Assembly (NCBI GenBank): GCA_036309765.1
Contig: JAXJTE010000106.1
Coordinates: forward strand, 1-64,000
DNA: 64,000 nt
From: Caryophanon sp036309765
GTDB taxonomy: Bacteria; Bacillota; Bacilli; Bacillales_A; Planococcaceae
Direction of reading: 5' to 3'
Shown in pieces: positions 8,577 through 17,663 of the stretch; position 1 is the first letter of the stretch, and each line of letters starts with the position of its first letter. The position numbers were made by a program, and so were the translations under genes. Under the pieces are notes generated by a model. The model had not been told where the DNA came from. It was given only the letters and a program-made list of their open reading frames with translations, and did no database searches.

Positions 8577-9431
8577 TTATGCTTTGTTTGAGCTGCCGAA
8601 TTCGCGCATTTTGCCGATTACTGTCGCTTTGATCGCTTCACGAGCTGGTGCTAAGTATTTGCGTGGGTCATATGTTGTTGAATCATTTGCTAAAAACTCA
8701 CGAATTACTTTTGTTGCCGCGATTTGATTTTCTGTGTTTACGTTAATTTTCGCTGTACCTAAAGAAACTGAACGTTGAATATCTTTCGTTGGGATTCCTG
8801 TACCACCGTGTAATACTAATGGTAAATCCGCTAACTGTGAGATTTCTTCCATTTCTTTGAAGCCTAAGTTCGGTTCACCTTTGTATGGACCGTGAACTGA
8901 GCCTAATGCTGGCGCTAAGCAGTCAATGCCTGTTGCGTCTACTAATGCTTTACATTCTTGTGGGTCTGCATAAATGATGCCGCCGATTACGCCATCTTCC
9001 TCGCCACCAACAGTACCTAGCTCTGCTTCTACTGATACGTTACGTGCGTGTGCATATGCAACTACTTGTTTTGTTGTTTCTACGTTTTCTTCAAATGGGT
9101 GATGTGAAGCGTCAATCATAACAGATGTGAAGCCTGCATCGATTGCTTCTTTACATTTTTCGAAGCTTGAACCATGGTCTAAGTGAATTGCCACTGGTAC
9201 AGTTGTGCCATAGCTTTCCATTAATCCTTTAACGATGTGAACAACCGATACGAAGCCGCCCATATATTTTGCAGCGCCTTCAGATACGCCTAAAATGACT
9301 GGTGATTTCTCTTCTTCAGCAGCTTGTAAAATCGCTTGCGTCCACTCTAAGTTGTTAATGTTAAATTGACCAACCGCGTACTTACCTTCCTTTGCAGTAA
9401 TTAACATTTCTTTCATTGAAACTAATGCCAT
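8577..9431 (-). CDS. fba: Class II fructose-bisphosphate aldolase
   Basis: Zinc-dependent aldolase that interconverts fructose 1,6-bisphosphate with DHAP and glyceraldehyde 3-phosphate. The 284-aa product has HLDHGSSF (catalytic Asp85, metal His86) and later VLHGGTGIP with a metal-binding His. The start MALVSMKEML follows a strong GGGAGGGAG. Neighbours tal and spo0F are the usual ones. Confidence 0.96.
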   Translation of the reverse strand: MALVSMKEMLITAKEGKYAVGQFNINNLEWTQAILQAAEEEKSPVILGVSEGAAKYMGGFVSVVHIVKGLMESYGTTVPVAIHLDHGSSFEKCKEAIDAGFTSVMIDASHHPFEENVETTKQVVAYAHARNVSVEAELGTVGGEEDGVIGGIIYADPQECKALVDATGIDCLAPALGSVHGPYKGEPNLGFKEMEEISQLADLPLVLHGGTGIPTKDIQRSVSLGTAKINVNTENQIAATKVIREFLANDSTTYDPRKYLAPAREAIKATVIGKMREFGSSNKA

Positions 9432-9524
9432 GATGTTAAGACTCCCTCCCGAAAATACGGACATTTTTTATAATTTATACCTTCATTATCATATCAAAAA
9501 TATAACTATCTCGCTACCGTCTAC

Positions 9525-9890
9525 CTAGAGTTCCTGCCGCAAAATTTGACGCAGCACATCGCGTACCTCTAAAATACTAAACGGCTTCATAAAATAGTGC
9601 GTAACACCTAATTCATTTGCTTGCTCTATTAATTGTCGCTCACCGTATGCGGTCATCATAATAACAGGTAGCGTCGCATCGATTTGCTTTAACGCAGCAA
9701 GCACCTCTAGCCCTGACATCCCTGGCATGCGCATGTCAAGCAGCGCACACGAAAATGTGTATCTCGTCGTAGCATCGAGCGCTTCTTCTCCATTTGCCGC
9801 TACTATTGGCATATATCCCTCTCTTTTTAAAAACTCCTGCAACAGCAATCGGATTCCTTTTTCATCGTCAACTACTAAAATATGGTTCAT
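9525..9890 (-). CDS. spo0F: Sporulation phosphorelay response regulator Spo0F
   Basis: Single-domain receiver of 121 aa that passes phosphate from sporulation sensor kinases to Spo0B. The acidic pocket D8/D9, phospho-acceptor Asp52, Thr80 and Lys102 are all present, and there is no output domain. The position between fba and ywjG is diagnostic for spo0F rather than a generic CheY-like protein. Divergent to the DUF2529 gene, it shares a 117-bp upstream region. Confidence 0.93.
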   Translation of the reverse strand: MNHILVVDDEKGIRLLLQEFLKREGYMPIVAANGEEALDATTRYTFSCALLDMRMPGMSGLEVLAALKQIDATLPVIMMTAYGERQLIEQANELGVTHYFMKPFSILEVRDVLRQILRQEL

Positions 9891-10007
9891 AAAGCTACAT
9901 ATAATTCCTTTTCATCTTTTTTTATTAGTAACGACTATTTTAATCGACAACGCGCCGAATGGAAAGTGTTTTCGGATTGCTTTATAATATGTGTCGAGGT
10001 GTTGAAC

Positions 10008-10574
10008 ATGTTTAAAATGCTAACGACCCAATTAACAGGGTTATATCAACGAATTTTACAAACAGAGGAAGAACAAATCGAAGACGCTGCACGTTTACTC
10101 GCTCAAGCCGCAATCGGTGAAGGAAACGTCTATTTCGCCTGCTTCGGTGAGCTACAAACAATCGAGGACAACGCCGTACTGAGCGCCGCGCCATTTACGA
10201 AGCTTGTGCGCTACACGAAAGACGTACAACTAACAGATGCTGACCGCGTTTGTATTTTTACACCGACTGCTGACAACGAGGAAGCGATCGCACTTGCTCG
10301 CTATTGCAACGACGAATTCATTCCGTTTGCTGTTGTCGCAAGCGAAAAAGCGTCAGACGACAACGTATTAAGCGATCTTTCGTACGTCTACATTTCGCTT
10401 AAAGTACGCGGCGGCTTATTACCACACCCAACTGACCTTTCAAAGCGCGTCGTCATGCCGCATTTACTCGCTGCACTGTTCGTGTACGAGGCGATGAAGC
10501 TATCATACGACGAAATGGTTGAAGGCGATGATGATTTCGGTGAGGACAACACGCCCGCATCACCGTTTGCGTAA
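10008..10574 (+). CDS. ywjG: DUF2529 (YwjG-type) protein
   Basis: Soluble 188-aa protein of the DUF2529 family, of unknown function, conserved between spo0F and pyrG in Bacillales. The fold may be SIS-like (alternating beta/alpha, GEGNVYFACFGE), but that is inference. ATG at 10008 follows GAGGTG; the longer frame upstream overlaps the spo0F promoter region and was rejected. A TATAAT at 9983-9988 is a plausible -10 without a clear -35. The C-terminal tail is acidic. Confidence 0.85.
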   Translation: MFKMLTTQLTGLYQRILQTEEEQIEDAARLLAQAAIGEGNVYFACFGELQTIEDNAVLSAAPFTKLVRYTKDVQLTDADRVCIFTPTADNEEAIALARYCNDEFIPFAVVASEKASDDNVLSDLSYVYISLKVRGGLLPHPTDLSKRVVMPHLLAALFVYEAMKLSYDEMVEGDDDFGEDNTPASPFA

Positions 10575-10605
10575 TATAAAAATCGTTCGCTTTAGCATAA
10601 AAAAA

Positions 10606-10644
10606 GGGGTTGCACACAAATCAGTTCGATTCGTGTACAACCCC
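10606..10644. terminator. Bidirectional terminator between ywjG and pyrG
   Basis: GGGGTTGCACAC (10606-10617) pairs with GTGTACAACCCC (10633-10644) with one mismatch. It has an A-run before and T-rich sequence after on the plus strand, and a T-run on the minus strand. It serves two convergent genes. Confidence 0.85.
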
Positions 10645-10652
10645 TTCATCTA

Positions 10653-12257
10653 TTATTTACGGTTGTTAAACGCCGCGCCTACGAACTCACGGAATAGTGG
10701 TTGTGGACGGTTCGGACGAGAAATTAACTCTGGGTGGAATTGACCGGCTACGAAAAACTTATGATCTGGTAACTCGATAATTTCCACTAGCTTGTTGTCA
10801 GGAGATACGCCTGAGAACACAAGACCTGCTGCTTCCATCGCTTCACGGAACTCGTTGTTGAACTCGTAACGGTGACGGTGACGCTCGTATACTAGCTCCT
10901 CGCCGTCGTAAGCTGCACGTGCAACTGAGCCTTCTTTTAATTTACATGGGTATAAACCAAGACGTAATGTACCGCCTAAATCTGTATCTTCAGATTGATC
11001 TGGTAAGAAGTCGATTACAGGGTATTTCGTGTCTTTGTTTAATTCAGTTGAATGTGCGCCTTCAAGCTTTAACACATTGCGCGCAAACTCAACTGCCGCC
11101 ATTTGCATCCCTAGACAAATACCGAAGAATGGTACGTTGTTTTCACGTGCATAGCGAGTTGCCTCGATTTTACCTTCAACACCGCGGTCACCGAAGCCAC
11201 CAGGAACTAAAATACCATCTGCGTCCGCAAGTAAGTCCGCTACGTTTTCAGCCGTTACTTCCTCTGCGTTTACCCAGTCGATTTCGATAACTGAGTCATA
11301 CGTGTAACCCGCGTGCTTTAACGCTTCCACTACTGAAATGTATGCATCTTGTAGCTCTACGTACTTCCCAACTAGCGCGATACGTGTTTTGTTTTGTAAG
11401 TTTTTCACTTTGTGTACTAATTCCGTCCACTCTGTCATGTCCGCTTTCGGTGCTTTAATGCCAAAATGCTCTAATACGATATCATCAAAGCCTTGTGCAT
11501 GTAAGTTTAGTGGTACTTCATATAAGTGTTCTGCATCACGAGATTCCACGATGTCTTGTGGACGAACGTCACAGAATAACGCGATTTTATCTTTCATATC
11601 TTGTGGTACAGGTTGCTCTGTACGTAATACGATGATGTTTGGCTGAATACCTAGTGAACGTAACTCTTTTACTGAGTGCTGCGTTGGTTTTGTTTTCATT
11701 TCGCCTGCTGCTTTAATGTAAGGCATTAACGTACAGTGCACGTACATCACGTTGTTGTGCCCTAAGTTTGTGCGCATTTGACGAATGGCTTCTAAAAACG
11801 CAAGTGATTCGAAGTCACCAACTGTACCGCCGATTTCTGTGATCACTACATCCGCAGACGTTTCACGACCAGCACGTTGAATGCGGTCTTTAATTTCGTT
11901 CGTTACGTGTGGAATCACTTGTACCGTACCACCGTTGTAGTCGCCGCGACGCTCTTTGTTTAATACAGATTGATACACTTTACCAGACGTTACTGTTGAG
12001 TGCTTACCAAGGTTAATGTCGATGAAGCGCTCGTAGTGACCTAAGTCTAAATCTGCCTCTGCGCCGTCATCTGTTACGAACACTTCACCATGTTGGTACG
12101 GGCTCATTGTACCTGGATCGATGTTTAAATACGGATCAAACTTTTGAATTGTTACTTCTAAGCCACGGTTTTTAAGTAGACGACCAAGTGATGCTGCGAC
12201 GATCCCTTTGCCAAGTGACGATACAACGCCACCTGTTACGAAAATATATTTTGTCAT
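10653..12257 (-). CDS. pyrG: CTP synthase
   Basis: Glutamine-dependent conversion of UTP to CTP. The 534-aa product has an N-terminal synthetase domain (YIFVTGGVVSSLGKGI) and a C-terminal class I amidotransferase domain with the nucleophile Cys in GICLGMQ and the FHPE His/Glu pair. ATG at 12257 follows GGAGG; a 12-codon upstream extension was rejected. The 230-nt leader carries the promoter and attenuator listed next, so expression should respond to CTP. Confidence 0.97.
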   Translation of the reverse strand: MTKYIFVTGGVVSSLGKGIVAASLGRLLKNRGLEVTIQKFDPYLNIDPGTMSPYQHGEVFVTDDGAEADLDLGHYERFIDINLGKHSTVTSGKVYQSVLNKERRGDYNGGTVQVIPHVTNEIKDRIQRAGRETSADVVITEIGGTVGDFESLAFLEAIRQMRTNLGHNNVMYVHCTLMPYIKAAGEMKTKPTQHSVKELRSLGIQPNIIVLRTEQPVPQDMKDKIALFCDVRPQDIVESRDAEHLYEVPLNLHAQGFDDIVLEHFGIKAPKADMTEWTELVHKVKNLQNKTRIALVGKYVELQDAYISVVEALKHAGYTYDSVIEIDWVNAEEVTAENVADLLADADGILVPGGFGDRGVEGKIEATRYARENNVPFFGICLGMQMAAVEFARNVLKLEGAHSTELNKDTKYPVIDFLPDQSEDTDLGGTLRLGLYPCKLKEGSVARAAYDGEELVYERHRHRYEFNNEFREAMEAAGLVFSGVSPDNKLVEIIELPDHKFFVAGQFHPELISRPNRPQPLFREFVGAAFNNRK

Positions 12258-12414
12258 AATGAAAAATTCCTCCTTATAAATGAAAATGCACAATGCGGCT
12301 GTTTGCTCTCAAAAAACAATAAAAGCTATGAGATGTGAAATCTCGAAGCTTCCCCAACCTGAATTATCCATCTGTCTTACGTTTATACGCACGTTTCAGC
12401 GTAAAAAATAAAAA

Positions 12415-12450
12415 ACGCTCCTCCCGCAACAATCATTGCAGGGGGAGCGT
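12415..12450 (-). promoter_or_regulatory. pyrG attenuator hairpin
   Basis: On the minus strand, ACGCTCCCCCTGCAA pairs with TTGCGGGAGGAGCGT around a short loop, followed by TTTTTTATTTTTT. The 5' arm has a C-rich run (CTCCCCC) able to pair with extra G residues at the transcript start. This is the known pyrG mechanism: low CTP causes reiterative G addition at +1, and the poly-G tail then blocks the terminator. Confidence 0.85.
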
Positions 12451-12480
12451 ATTGTATATACGGTCATTCTCCTGTTTTAA

Positions 12481-12523
12481 GGAGCCCAAGCAACATACTA
12501 TACGCTATGGAAAAAGAAGTCAA
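12481..12523 (-). promoter_or_regulatory. pyrG promoter with GGGC initiation region
   Basis: The minus strand reads -35 TTGACT (12523-12518), a 17-nt spacer, -10 TAGTAT (12500-12495), 7 nt, then GGGCTCC starting at 12487. The GGGC start is exactly the sequence required for CTP-sensitive slippage in pyrG leaders. Together with the hairpin at 12415-12450 it forms a complete attenuation control region. Confidence 0.85.
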
Positions 12524-12578
12524 GATTTTTTACATGAAAACGAACAAGTCTGACCTATACGTTGTGAACACGTAAAAG

Positions 12579-12616
12579 AAAAATCACGTTAAGAGCATAC
12601 TCTCAACGCGATTTTC
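12579..12616 (-). terminator. Terminator of rpoE
   Basis: Minus-strand GAAAATCGCGTTGAGAG pairs with CTCTTAACGTGATTTTTC around a 4-nt loop, ending in a T-rich flank. It lies 12 bp after the rpoE stop and isolates it from the pyrG promoter. Confidence 0.85.
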
Positions 12617-12627
12617 TGACTATCGAA

Positions 12628-13209
12628 TTATTTTAAATCGTCTTCTTCAACGACCGCTAAATCGTCTTCTTCATCCAGCTCTTCTTCAAGCTCGAACTCT
12701 TCGTCCTCGATTTCGATGACTTCTTCAATGTCTTCTTCAATCGTTACTAAGTCGTCTTCATCAACAACCGCATCGAAATCTAATACATCCTCTTCCTCAT
12801 CGTCATCTTCTTCATCGTCGCTTACGAACTCTTCGTAATCTTCCTCGAATACTAAGTCGTCCTCGTCTACTTCGATTTCCTCTAAATCATCCGCAACAAC
12901 TTTCGCCTTTTTCTTGCGCGTTTTTACGATTGGTGCTGTTTCTTCTTCAATTTGTTCTACTTTGTACCACTCGCGTAGACCCCATTGACCTTCTTGATTT
13001 AATAAGAAACGTCCGTCAATATTCATATCTGTGTAGAATTGTAAAAACTGCTCCTGCATATATTCATCAGAAGCACCATTTAATTGTTGTAAAACATTTA
13101 ATAAATCTTCAAATGTAATTGTTGATTTTTTATCATCTAAAATTGCAAACGTTAAGTCAATTAACGACTCTTCTGCAAGTTGCTCTTTTGTCATTTCACG
13201 AAAGTTCAA
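12628..13209 (-). CDS. rpoE: RNA polymerase delta subunit
   Basis: Delta factor of Gram-positive RNA polymerase, which speeds enzyme recycling and affects promoter selectivity. The 193-aa product has an N-terminal HARE-HTH domain (residues about 1-80, with FYTDMNIDGRF and WGLREWY) and a very acidic Asp/Glu-rich C-terminal tail of about 100 residues. I prefer TTG at 13209, about 10 nt after AAAGGG; the GTG at 13218 is only 2-3 nt from that site. Confidence 0.92.
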   Translation of the reverse strand: MNFREMTKEQLAEESLIDLTFAILDDKKSTITFEDLLNVLQQLNGASDEYMQEQFLQFYTDMNIDGRFLLNQEGQWGLREWYKVEQIEEETAPIVKTRKKKAKVVADDLEEIEVDEDDLVFEEDYEEFVSDDEEDDDEEEDVLDFDAVVDEDDLVTIEEDIEEVIEIEDEEFELEEELDEEDDLAVVEEDDLK

Positions 13210-13298
13210 TCCGTGCACGCCCTTTCTATATTACATTACCTACTACGTTTTAACGCATAATATCCATTATATACATATATACTATGTGTACGCTAGCG

Positions 13299-13457
13299 TC
13301 ATTTACTCTTTTTTAAGTAGATTGCCTGTTTCGTGCCTAAATAAAATAAATAGGCGGCTAATGTTAATAGTGGAATGGCACCCAGCTGATGATTGTACAT
13401 GAAAAAAGTAGCGACTAAGCAAGCAAGTATGATGACGTGTGGTACGTATTTGCCCAT
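13299..13457 (-). CDS. Small hydrophobic protein (52 aa)
   Basis: Not recognised. The ATG at 13457 follows AAAGGACGG with good spacing, and the frame runs 52 codons to TGA. It predicts two hydrophobic segments (VIILACLVATFFMY and IPLLTLAAYLFYLG) and ends in a basic tail (KKSK), so it is probably a small membrane protein. It sits between icmF and rpoE on the same strand. Codon use fits the neighbours. Alternatively it could be a chance frame, but the ribosome site and hydrophobic pattern argue for a gene. Confidence 0.6.
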   Translation of the reverse strand: MGKYVPHVIILACLVATFFMYNHQLGAIPLLTLAAYLFYLGTKQAIYLKKSK

Positions 13458-13583
13458 CGTTCGTCCGTCCTTTCATGCAAAGTGTTCTGTTGTCATTGTA
13501 GCGAATGCTGCTTCGTTATTCCACTATTACGACTACTTACTCATCGTATTAACGCTCGTCTTTGTTTATTTGCGCGAACAGAA

Positions 13584-13619
13584 AAGATTGTCTAGTAATA
13601 TACATCACTAGACAATCTT
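13584..13619 (-). terminator. Terminator of icmF
   Basis: A 12-bp perfect stem AAGATTGTCTAG/CTAGACAATCTT encloses a 12-nt loop and is followed on the minus strand by TTTTC. It lies 58 bp past the icmF stop. Confidence 0.75.
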
Positions 13620-13676
13620 CTTAAAAACAACCTTTATTTACGTTAGCATATCATGCACGAAAATGCACATGTTTTT

Positions 13677-16600
13677 TTACATGTTACGACGGTATTGTCC
13701 GCCTACTTCATATAAAGCGTTCGTAATTTGTCCTAAGCTTGCGACGCGCACAGTTTCCATTAGCTCCTCAAATAAGTTGCCGCCTGTTTTGGCAACTTCT
13801 TTTAAACGCTCAAGTGCCACTTCTGTTTTCTCTGCGTGCGTGCCTTGGAATTTACGTAAGTTCGTAATTTGCAGCGTTTTTTCTTCATTCGATGCACGTG
13901 CAATTTCCATTGAGTCAATGCCAGCATCACCCGCTGCATTCGGATTTAAGTACGTGTTCACACCAACAATCGGTAGCTCACCCGAATGCTTCAGCGTTTC
14001 ATAGTACATTGATTCCTCTTGAATTTTACCGCGTTGGTATTGTGTTTCCATAGCACCTAATACGCCGCCACGGTCATTAATACGATCGAACTCTTGTAGC
14101 ACTGCTTCTTCTACTAAATCGGTTAACTGCTCTGTAATGAATGAGCCTTGAATCGGATTTTCATTTTTCGATAATCCGTGCTCTTTCGTAATGATCATTT
14201 GAATTGCCATCGCACGGCGCACAGATTCCTCTGTCGGCGTCGTAATCGCTTCGTCGTACGCATTTGTATGCAGCGAGTTACAGTTGTCCTGTAGTGCAAG
14301 TAATGCTTGTAGCGTCGTACGAATGTCGTTGAAGTCGATTTCCTGTGCGTGTAAGCTGCGTCCTGACGTTTGCACGTGGTACTTCAGCTTTTGTGAACGC
14401 TCATTTGCACCGTACTTCTCACGCATTACAACAGCCCAAATGCGACGTGCTACGCGACCAATTACCGTATACTCTGGGTCTAAGCCATTCGAGAAGAAGA
14501 ACGATAAGTTTGGCGCAAAATCATCAATGTTCATGCCGCGGCTTAAATAGTACTCTACGTACGTGAAGCCGTTTGATAACGTGAACGCTAGCTGCGAAAT
14601 TGGGTTTGCGCCCGCTTCTGCGATATGGTAGCCAGAAATAGATACAGAATAGTAGTTACGCACCTTTTTGTCGATGAAGTACTGCTGAATATCGCCCATT
14701 AAACGAAGCGCAAATTCCGTTGAGAAAATACACGTATTTTGCCCTTGGTCCTCTTTTAAAATATCTGCTTGTACCGTACCGCGCACCACTTGTAACGTTT
14801 CATCGCGCGTTTCTGTAAATTCCTCAACCGTTAGCACGCGACCTAGCTGCTCTTCACGAAGCTTCACTTGCTGATCAATCGCCGTGTTCATAAACATCGC
14901 TAAAATGACTGGTGCTGGCCCGTTAATCGTCATTGATACAGACGTTGCCGGTGCACATAAGTCAAAGCCTGCGTATAATTTCTTCATATCGTCTAACGTA
15001 CAAACGTTTACACCAGACTCACCGATTTTGCCGTAAATATCTGGGCGCTCGTTCGGATCTTCACCGTAAAGCGTCACCGAGTCAAATGCTGTTGATAAAC
15101 GTTTTGCATCGTCGTCTTTTGATAAGTAGTGGAAGCGTTTATTCGTACGCTCTGGTGTACCTTCTCCTGCGAATTGACGCTTCGGATCTTCCCCTTCACG
15201 CTTGAACGGGAATACGCCTGCTGTGTACGGATATGCACCTGGCACGTTTTCTTTATACACCCAGCGTAAAATTTCACCGTAGTCTTTAAAGTCAGGTAAC
15301 GCAACTCGTGGAATCGATAAGCCTGATAATGATTTCGTCGCTAAAATTGTGCGAATTTCTTTATCGCGCACTTTCGTTACTAACTCATCACCACTATAGC
15401 TATCCTTCAGCGTCTGCCAATTTGCTAAAATGCGCTTTGACTCCGCTGTTAGCTCATCTTGAATGCCTGTAATTAAGCTCTCTAATGACGCAATTAACGC
15501 ATCATTTGGTGATTGCTTTTTCACTTCTTCAAGCGCACCTTCTAATTGGAATAAGCGACGTGCAAAGTCTACTTGCTGCGCTGAATGCTTATGGTAGTTG
15601 CGCACAGCATCTGTAATTTCACGTAAATAATAGCGGCGGTCATTCGGAATGATGACGTCTTGCTTTTGTGTTTTCGCTGTTAATGCATACGATGTTTCCC
15701 AGTTGTAGCCAAGCTTGTCGTTAATCGTTTTCACAACAGCCGCAAACAACGCGTTCGTGCCTTTATCATTAAATTGGCTTGCGATTGTACCGTACACTGG
15801 CATCTCTTCTAAATTCGTATGCCATAGCTCGCGTGAACGCTGGTATTGCTTACGAACTTGCTGCAACGCATCCTCGGAGCCTTTACGTTCGAACTTGTTA
15901 ATAACGATTAAGTCCGCAAAATCAATCATGTCGATTTTTTCAAGCTGCGTCGGCGCACCGAACTCGCTCGTCATAACATACATTGATAAATCTGTGTACT
16001 TCGTAATTTCCGCATCACCTTGCCCAATTCCGCTCGTTTCAACAACGATTAAATCGTAGCCAACCGCTTTTACAACGTCGAGTACGTCACCGATTGATGC
16101 CGATAACTCTGTACGTGAGCCACGCGTCGCTAAACTGCGCATATACACGCGGTTGTTGAAAATGGCGTTCATACGAATACGGTCACCAAGCAATGCCCCG
16201 CCTGTTTTTTGCTTCGTTGGGTCAACTGAAATGATGGCGATTTTTTTGTCCGGGAACTCCTGTAAAAAGCGGCGAATTAATTCATCTGTTAACGATGATT
16301 TCCCTGCACCACCTGTACCTGTAATCCCGATTACTGGCGTGCCCTTTGAACGATTACGCGCTTCTTCAATTAACGCCTTTGAATCGTCATCTGGATTAAT
16401 TTCCGCTGCTGTAATTAAGTTCGCTAAAATTTCTGGTGTATCCGTCGTTACCGCATCAAGCTTTGCTAAATAGTCGCCTGATAATGTCGAGAAATCAGCG
16501 CCCTCTAGCTTTTTATTGATCATGCCCTGTAAGCCTAACTTACGACCGTCCTCTGGTGAAAAAATGCCTGCAATCCCATACTCGTGCAGCTCTTTAATTT

Positions 16601-16925
16601 CACGAGGTAAAATTACCCCGCCACCGCCACCGTAAATTTTAATATGCCCTGCACCGCGCTCGCGCAGTAAATCGTACATATATTTGAAGTATTCCATATG
16701 TCCGCCTTGATACGAAGATAAGGCAATCCCTTGTGCATCCTCTTGAATGGCTGCATTTACGACTTCTTCAACAGAACGATTATGCCCTAAGTGAATCACT
16801 TCGGCACCGCTAGACTGTAAAATACGACGCATAATGTTAACCGATGCATCATGCCCATCAAATAAACTTGAAGCTGTTACGAAACGAACTGGATGTGCTG
16901 CTTTATATACTTCTACTACTGTCAT
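13677..16925 (-). CDS. icmF: Fused isobutyryl-CoA mutase IcmF
   Basis: Adenosylcobalamin-dependent mutase interconverting isobutyryl-CoA and n-butyryl-CoA, with a built-in chaperone GTPase. The 1082 aa contain, in order: a B12-binding domain with DGHD (His25 as lower cobalt ligand) and IHLGHNRSVEEVV; a MeaB-like G domain with P-loop GTGGAGKSS near residue 205; and the large methylmalonyl-CoA-mutase-type barrel. This domain order defines IcmF and excludes ordinary MCM. Its neighbours are acyl-CoA dehydrogenases, HBD and thiolase, so it can feed branched acyl-CoA into beta-oxidation. The cofactor could come from the btu operon 8 kb away. Activity on isovaleryl/pivalyl-CoA cannot be judged here. 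Confidence 0.95.
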   Translation of the reverse strand: MTVVEVYKAAHPVRFVTASSLFDGHDASVNIMRRILQSSGAEVIHLGHNRSVEEVVNAAIQEDAQGIALSSYQGGHMEYFKYMYDLLRERGAGHIKIYGGGGGVILPREIKELHEYGIAGIFSPEDGRKLGLQGMINKKLEGADFSTLSGDYLAKLDAVTTDTPEILANLITAAEINPDDDSKALIEEARNRSKGTPVIGITGTGGAGKSSLTDELIRRFLQEFPDKKIAIISVDPTKQKTGGALLGDRIRMNAIFNNRVYMRSLATRGSRTELSASIGDVLDVVKAVGYDLIVVETSGIGQGDAEITKYTDLSMYVMTSEFGAPTQLEKIDMIDFADLIVINKFERKGSEDALQQVRKQYQRSRELWHTNLEEMPVYGTIASQFNDKGTNALFAAVVKTINDKLGYNWETSYALTAKTQKQDVIIPNDRRYYLREITDAVRNYHKHSAQQVDFARRLFQLEGALEEVKKQSPNDALIASLESLITGIQDELTAESKRILANWQTLKDSYSGDELVTKVRDKEIRTILATKSLSGLSIPRVALPDFKDYGEILRWVYKENVPGAYPYTAGVFPFKREGEDPKRQFAGEGTPERTNKRFHYLSKDDDAKRLSTAFDSVTLYGEDPNERPDIYGKIGESGVNVCTLDDMKKLYAGFDLCAPATSVSMTINGPAPVILAMFMNTAIDQQVKLREEQLGRVLTVEEFTETRDETLQVVRGTVQADILKEDQGQNTCIFSTEFALRLMGDIQQYFIDKKVRNYYSVSISGYHIAEAGANPISQLAFTLSNGFTYVEYYLSRGMNIDDFAPNLSFFFSNGLDPEYTVIGRVARRIWAVVMREKYGANERSQKLKYHVQTSGRSLHAQEIDFNDIRTTLQALLALQDNCNSLHTNAYDEAITTPTEESVRRAMAIQMIITKEHGLSKNENPIQGSFITEQLTDLVEEAVLQEFDRINDRGGVLGAMETQYQRGKIQEESMYYETLKHSGELPIVGVNTYLNPNAAGDAGIDSMEIARASNEEKTLQITNLRKFQGTHAEKTEVALERLKEVAKTGGNLFEELMETVRVASLGQITNALYEVGGQYRRNM

Positions 16926-17032
16926 ACATCAAAACCCCTTTGTTTAATCATGATAGTTTGGTAGCCATTTCTCATTTTTTATTTACGTCTATAGAGAAAA
17001 AACAGAGCCGCTCCCCAACGACCCTGCTTTTA

Positions 17033-17659
17033 TTATGAAAACCCCTTTAGTCCGTGTAAAAATAATTCCGTTTGTGCTTCGATGAACTGCTCAATTTTGT
17101 AATCTTTTTTATATGCCCAATTGCGAAATGCCCACGCTTGCCCTTGTACGACAATTTGGTTCGCCGCAATGAGAATATATTGTTCCTTTAACGCTAGTTC
17201 GCCTGACGCTACGCAGCTACGTAATAGCTCCGCAAACATTGACACCATTTCGTATTCTCTATCTAAAATGTATGCCCGCGTGTCTTTTGGTAACGATTTT
17301 GTTTCTTGATACATAATCGTAAACTCAATATGCATGCGGTGAATTAAATAGTAATATTCATACATCGCACGTCGAAGGGTGTCGAGAGTCCCTTCTTCGT
17401 TTTGATATGGTGACAATTTCAGCGTGACTTCGTTAAAGATTCGATCACATACTAAATACAGAACGTCTTCTTTTGTGCGAATGTATTCATACAGCGTGCC
17501 AATACTAAAACCCGCTGCTTTTGCGATTTCTCGCGTCGTCGCTTTATGAAAGCCTTTTTCTTTAAATAATTTCACCGCGCCTTTTATAATTTGCTCACGG
17601 CGCATGGCGATCAGCGTTTCATCTTTGACCGACGAATGTACCTCAATATCTTTCGGCAT
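17033..17659 (-). CDS. TetR-family transcriptional regulator
   Basis: A 208-aa repressor-type protein. The N-terminal helix-turn-helix (residues about 22-70, TTREIAKAAGFSIGTLYEYIRTKEDVL) is classic TetR; the remainder is the all-helical ligand domain. It lies inside the acyl-CoA gene cluster, 4 bp after the acyl-CoA dehydrogenase stop, so it probably senses an acyl-CoA and controls this operon. A candidate operator lies upstream of the thiolase gene. No clear ribosome site precedes the ATG; translation may be coupled to the gene before it. Sequence does not resemble B. subtilis FadR closely. Confidence 0.85.
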   Translation of the reverse strand: MPKDIEVHSSVKDETLIAMRREQIIKGAVKLFKEKGFHKATTREIAKAAGFSIGTLYEYIRTKEDVLYLVCDRIFNEVTLKLSPYQNEEGTLDTLRRAMYEYYYLIHRMHIEFTIMYQETKSLPKDTRAYILDREYEMVSMFAELLRSCVASGELALKEQYILIAANQIVVQGQAWAFRNWAYKKDYKIEQFIEAQTELFLHGLKGFS

Positions 17660-17663
17660 ACAA

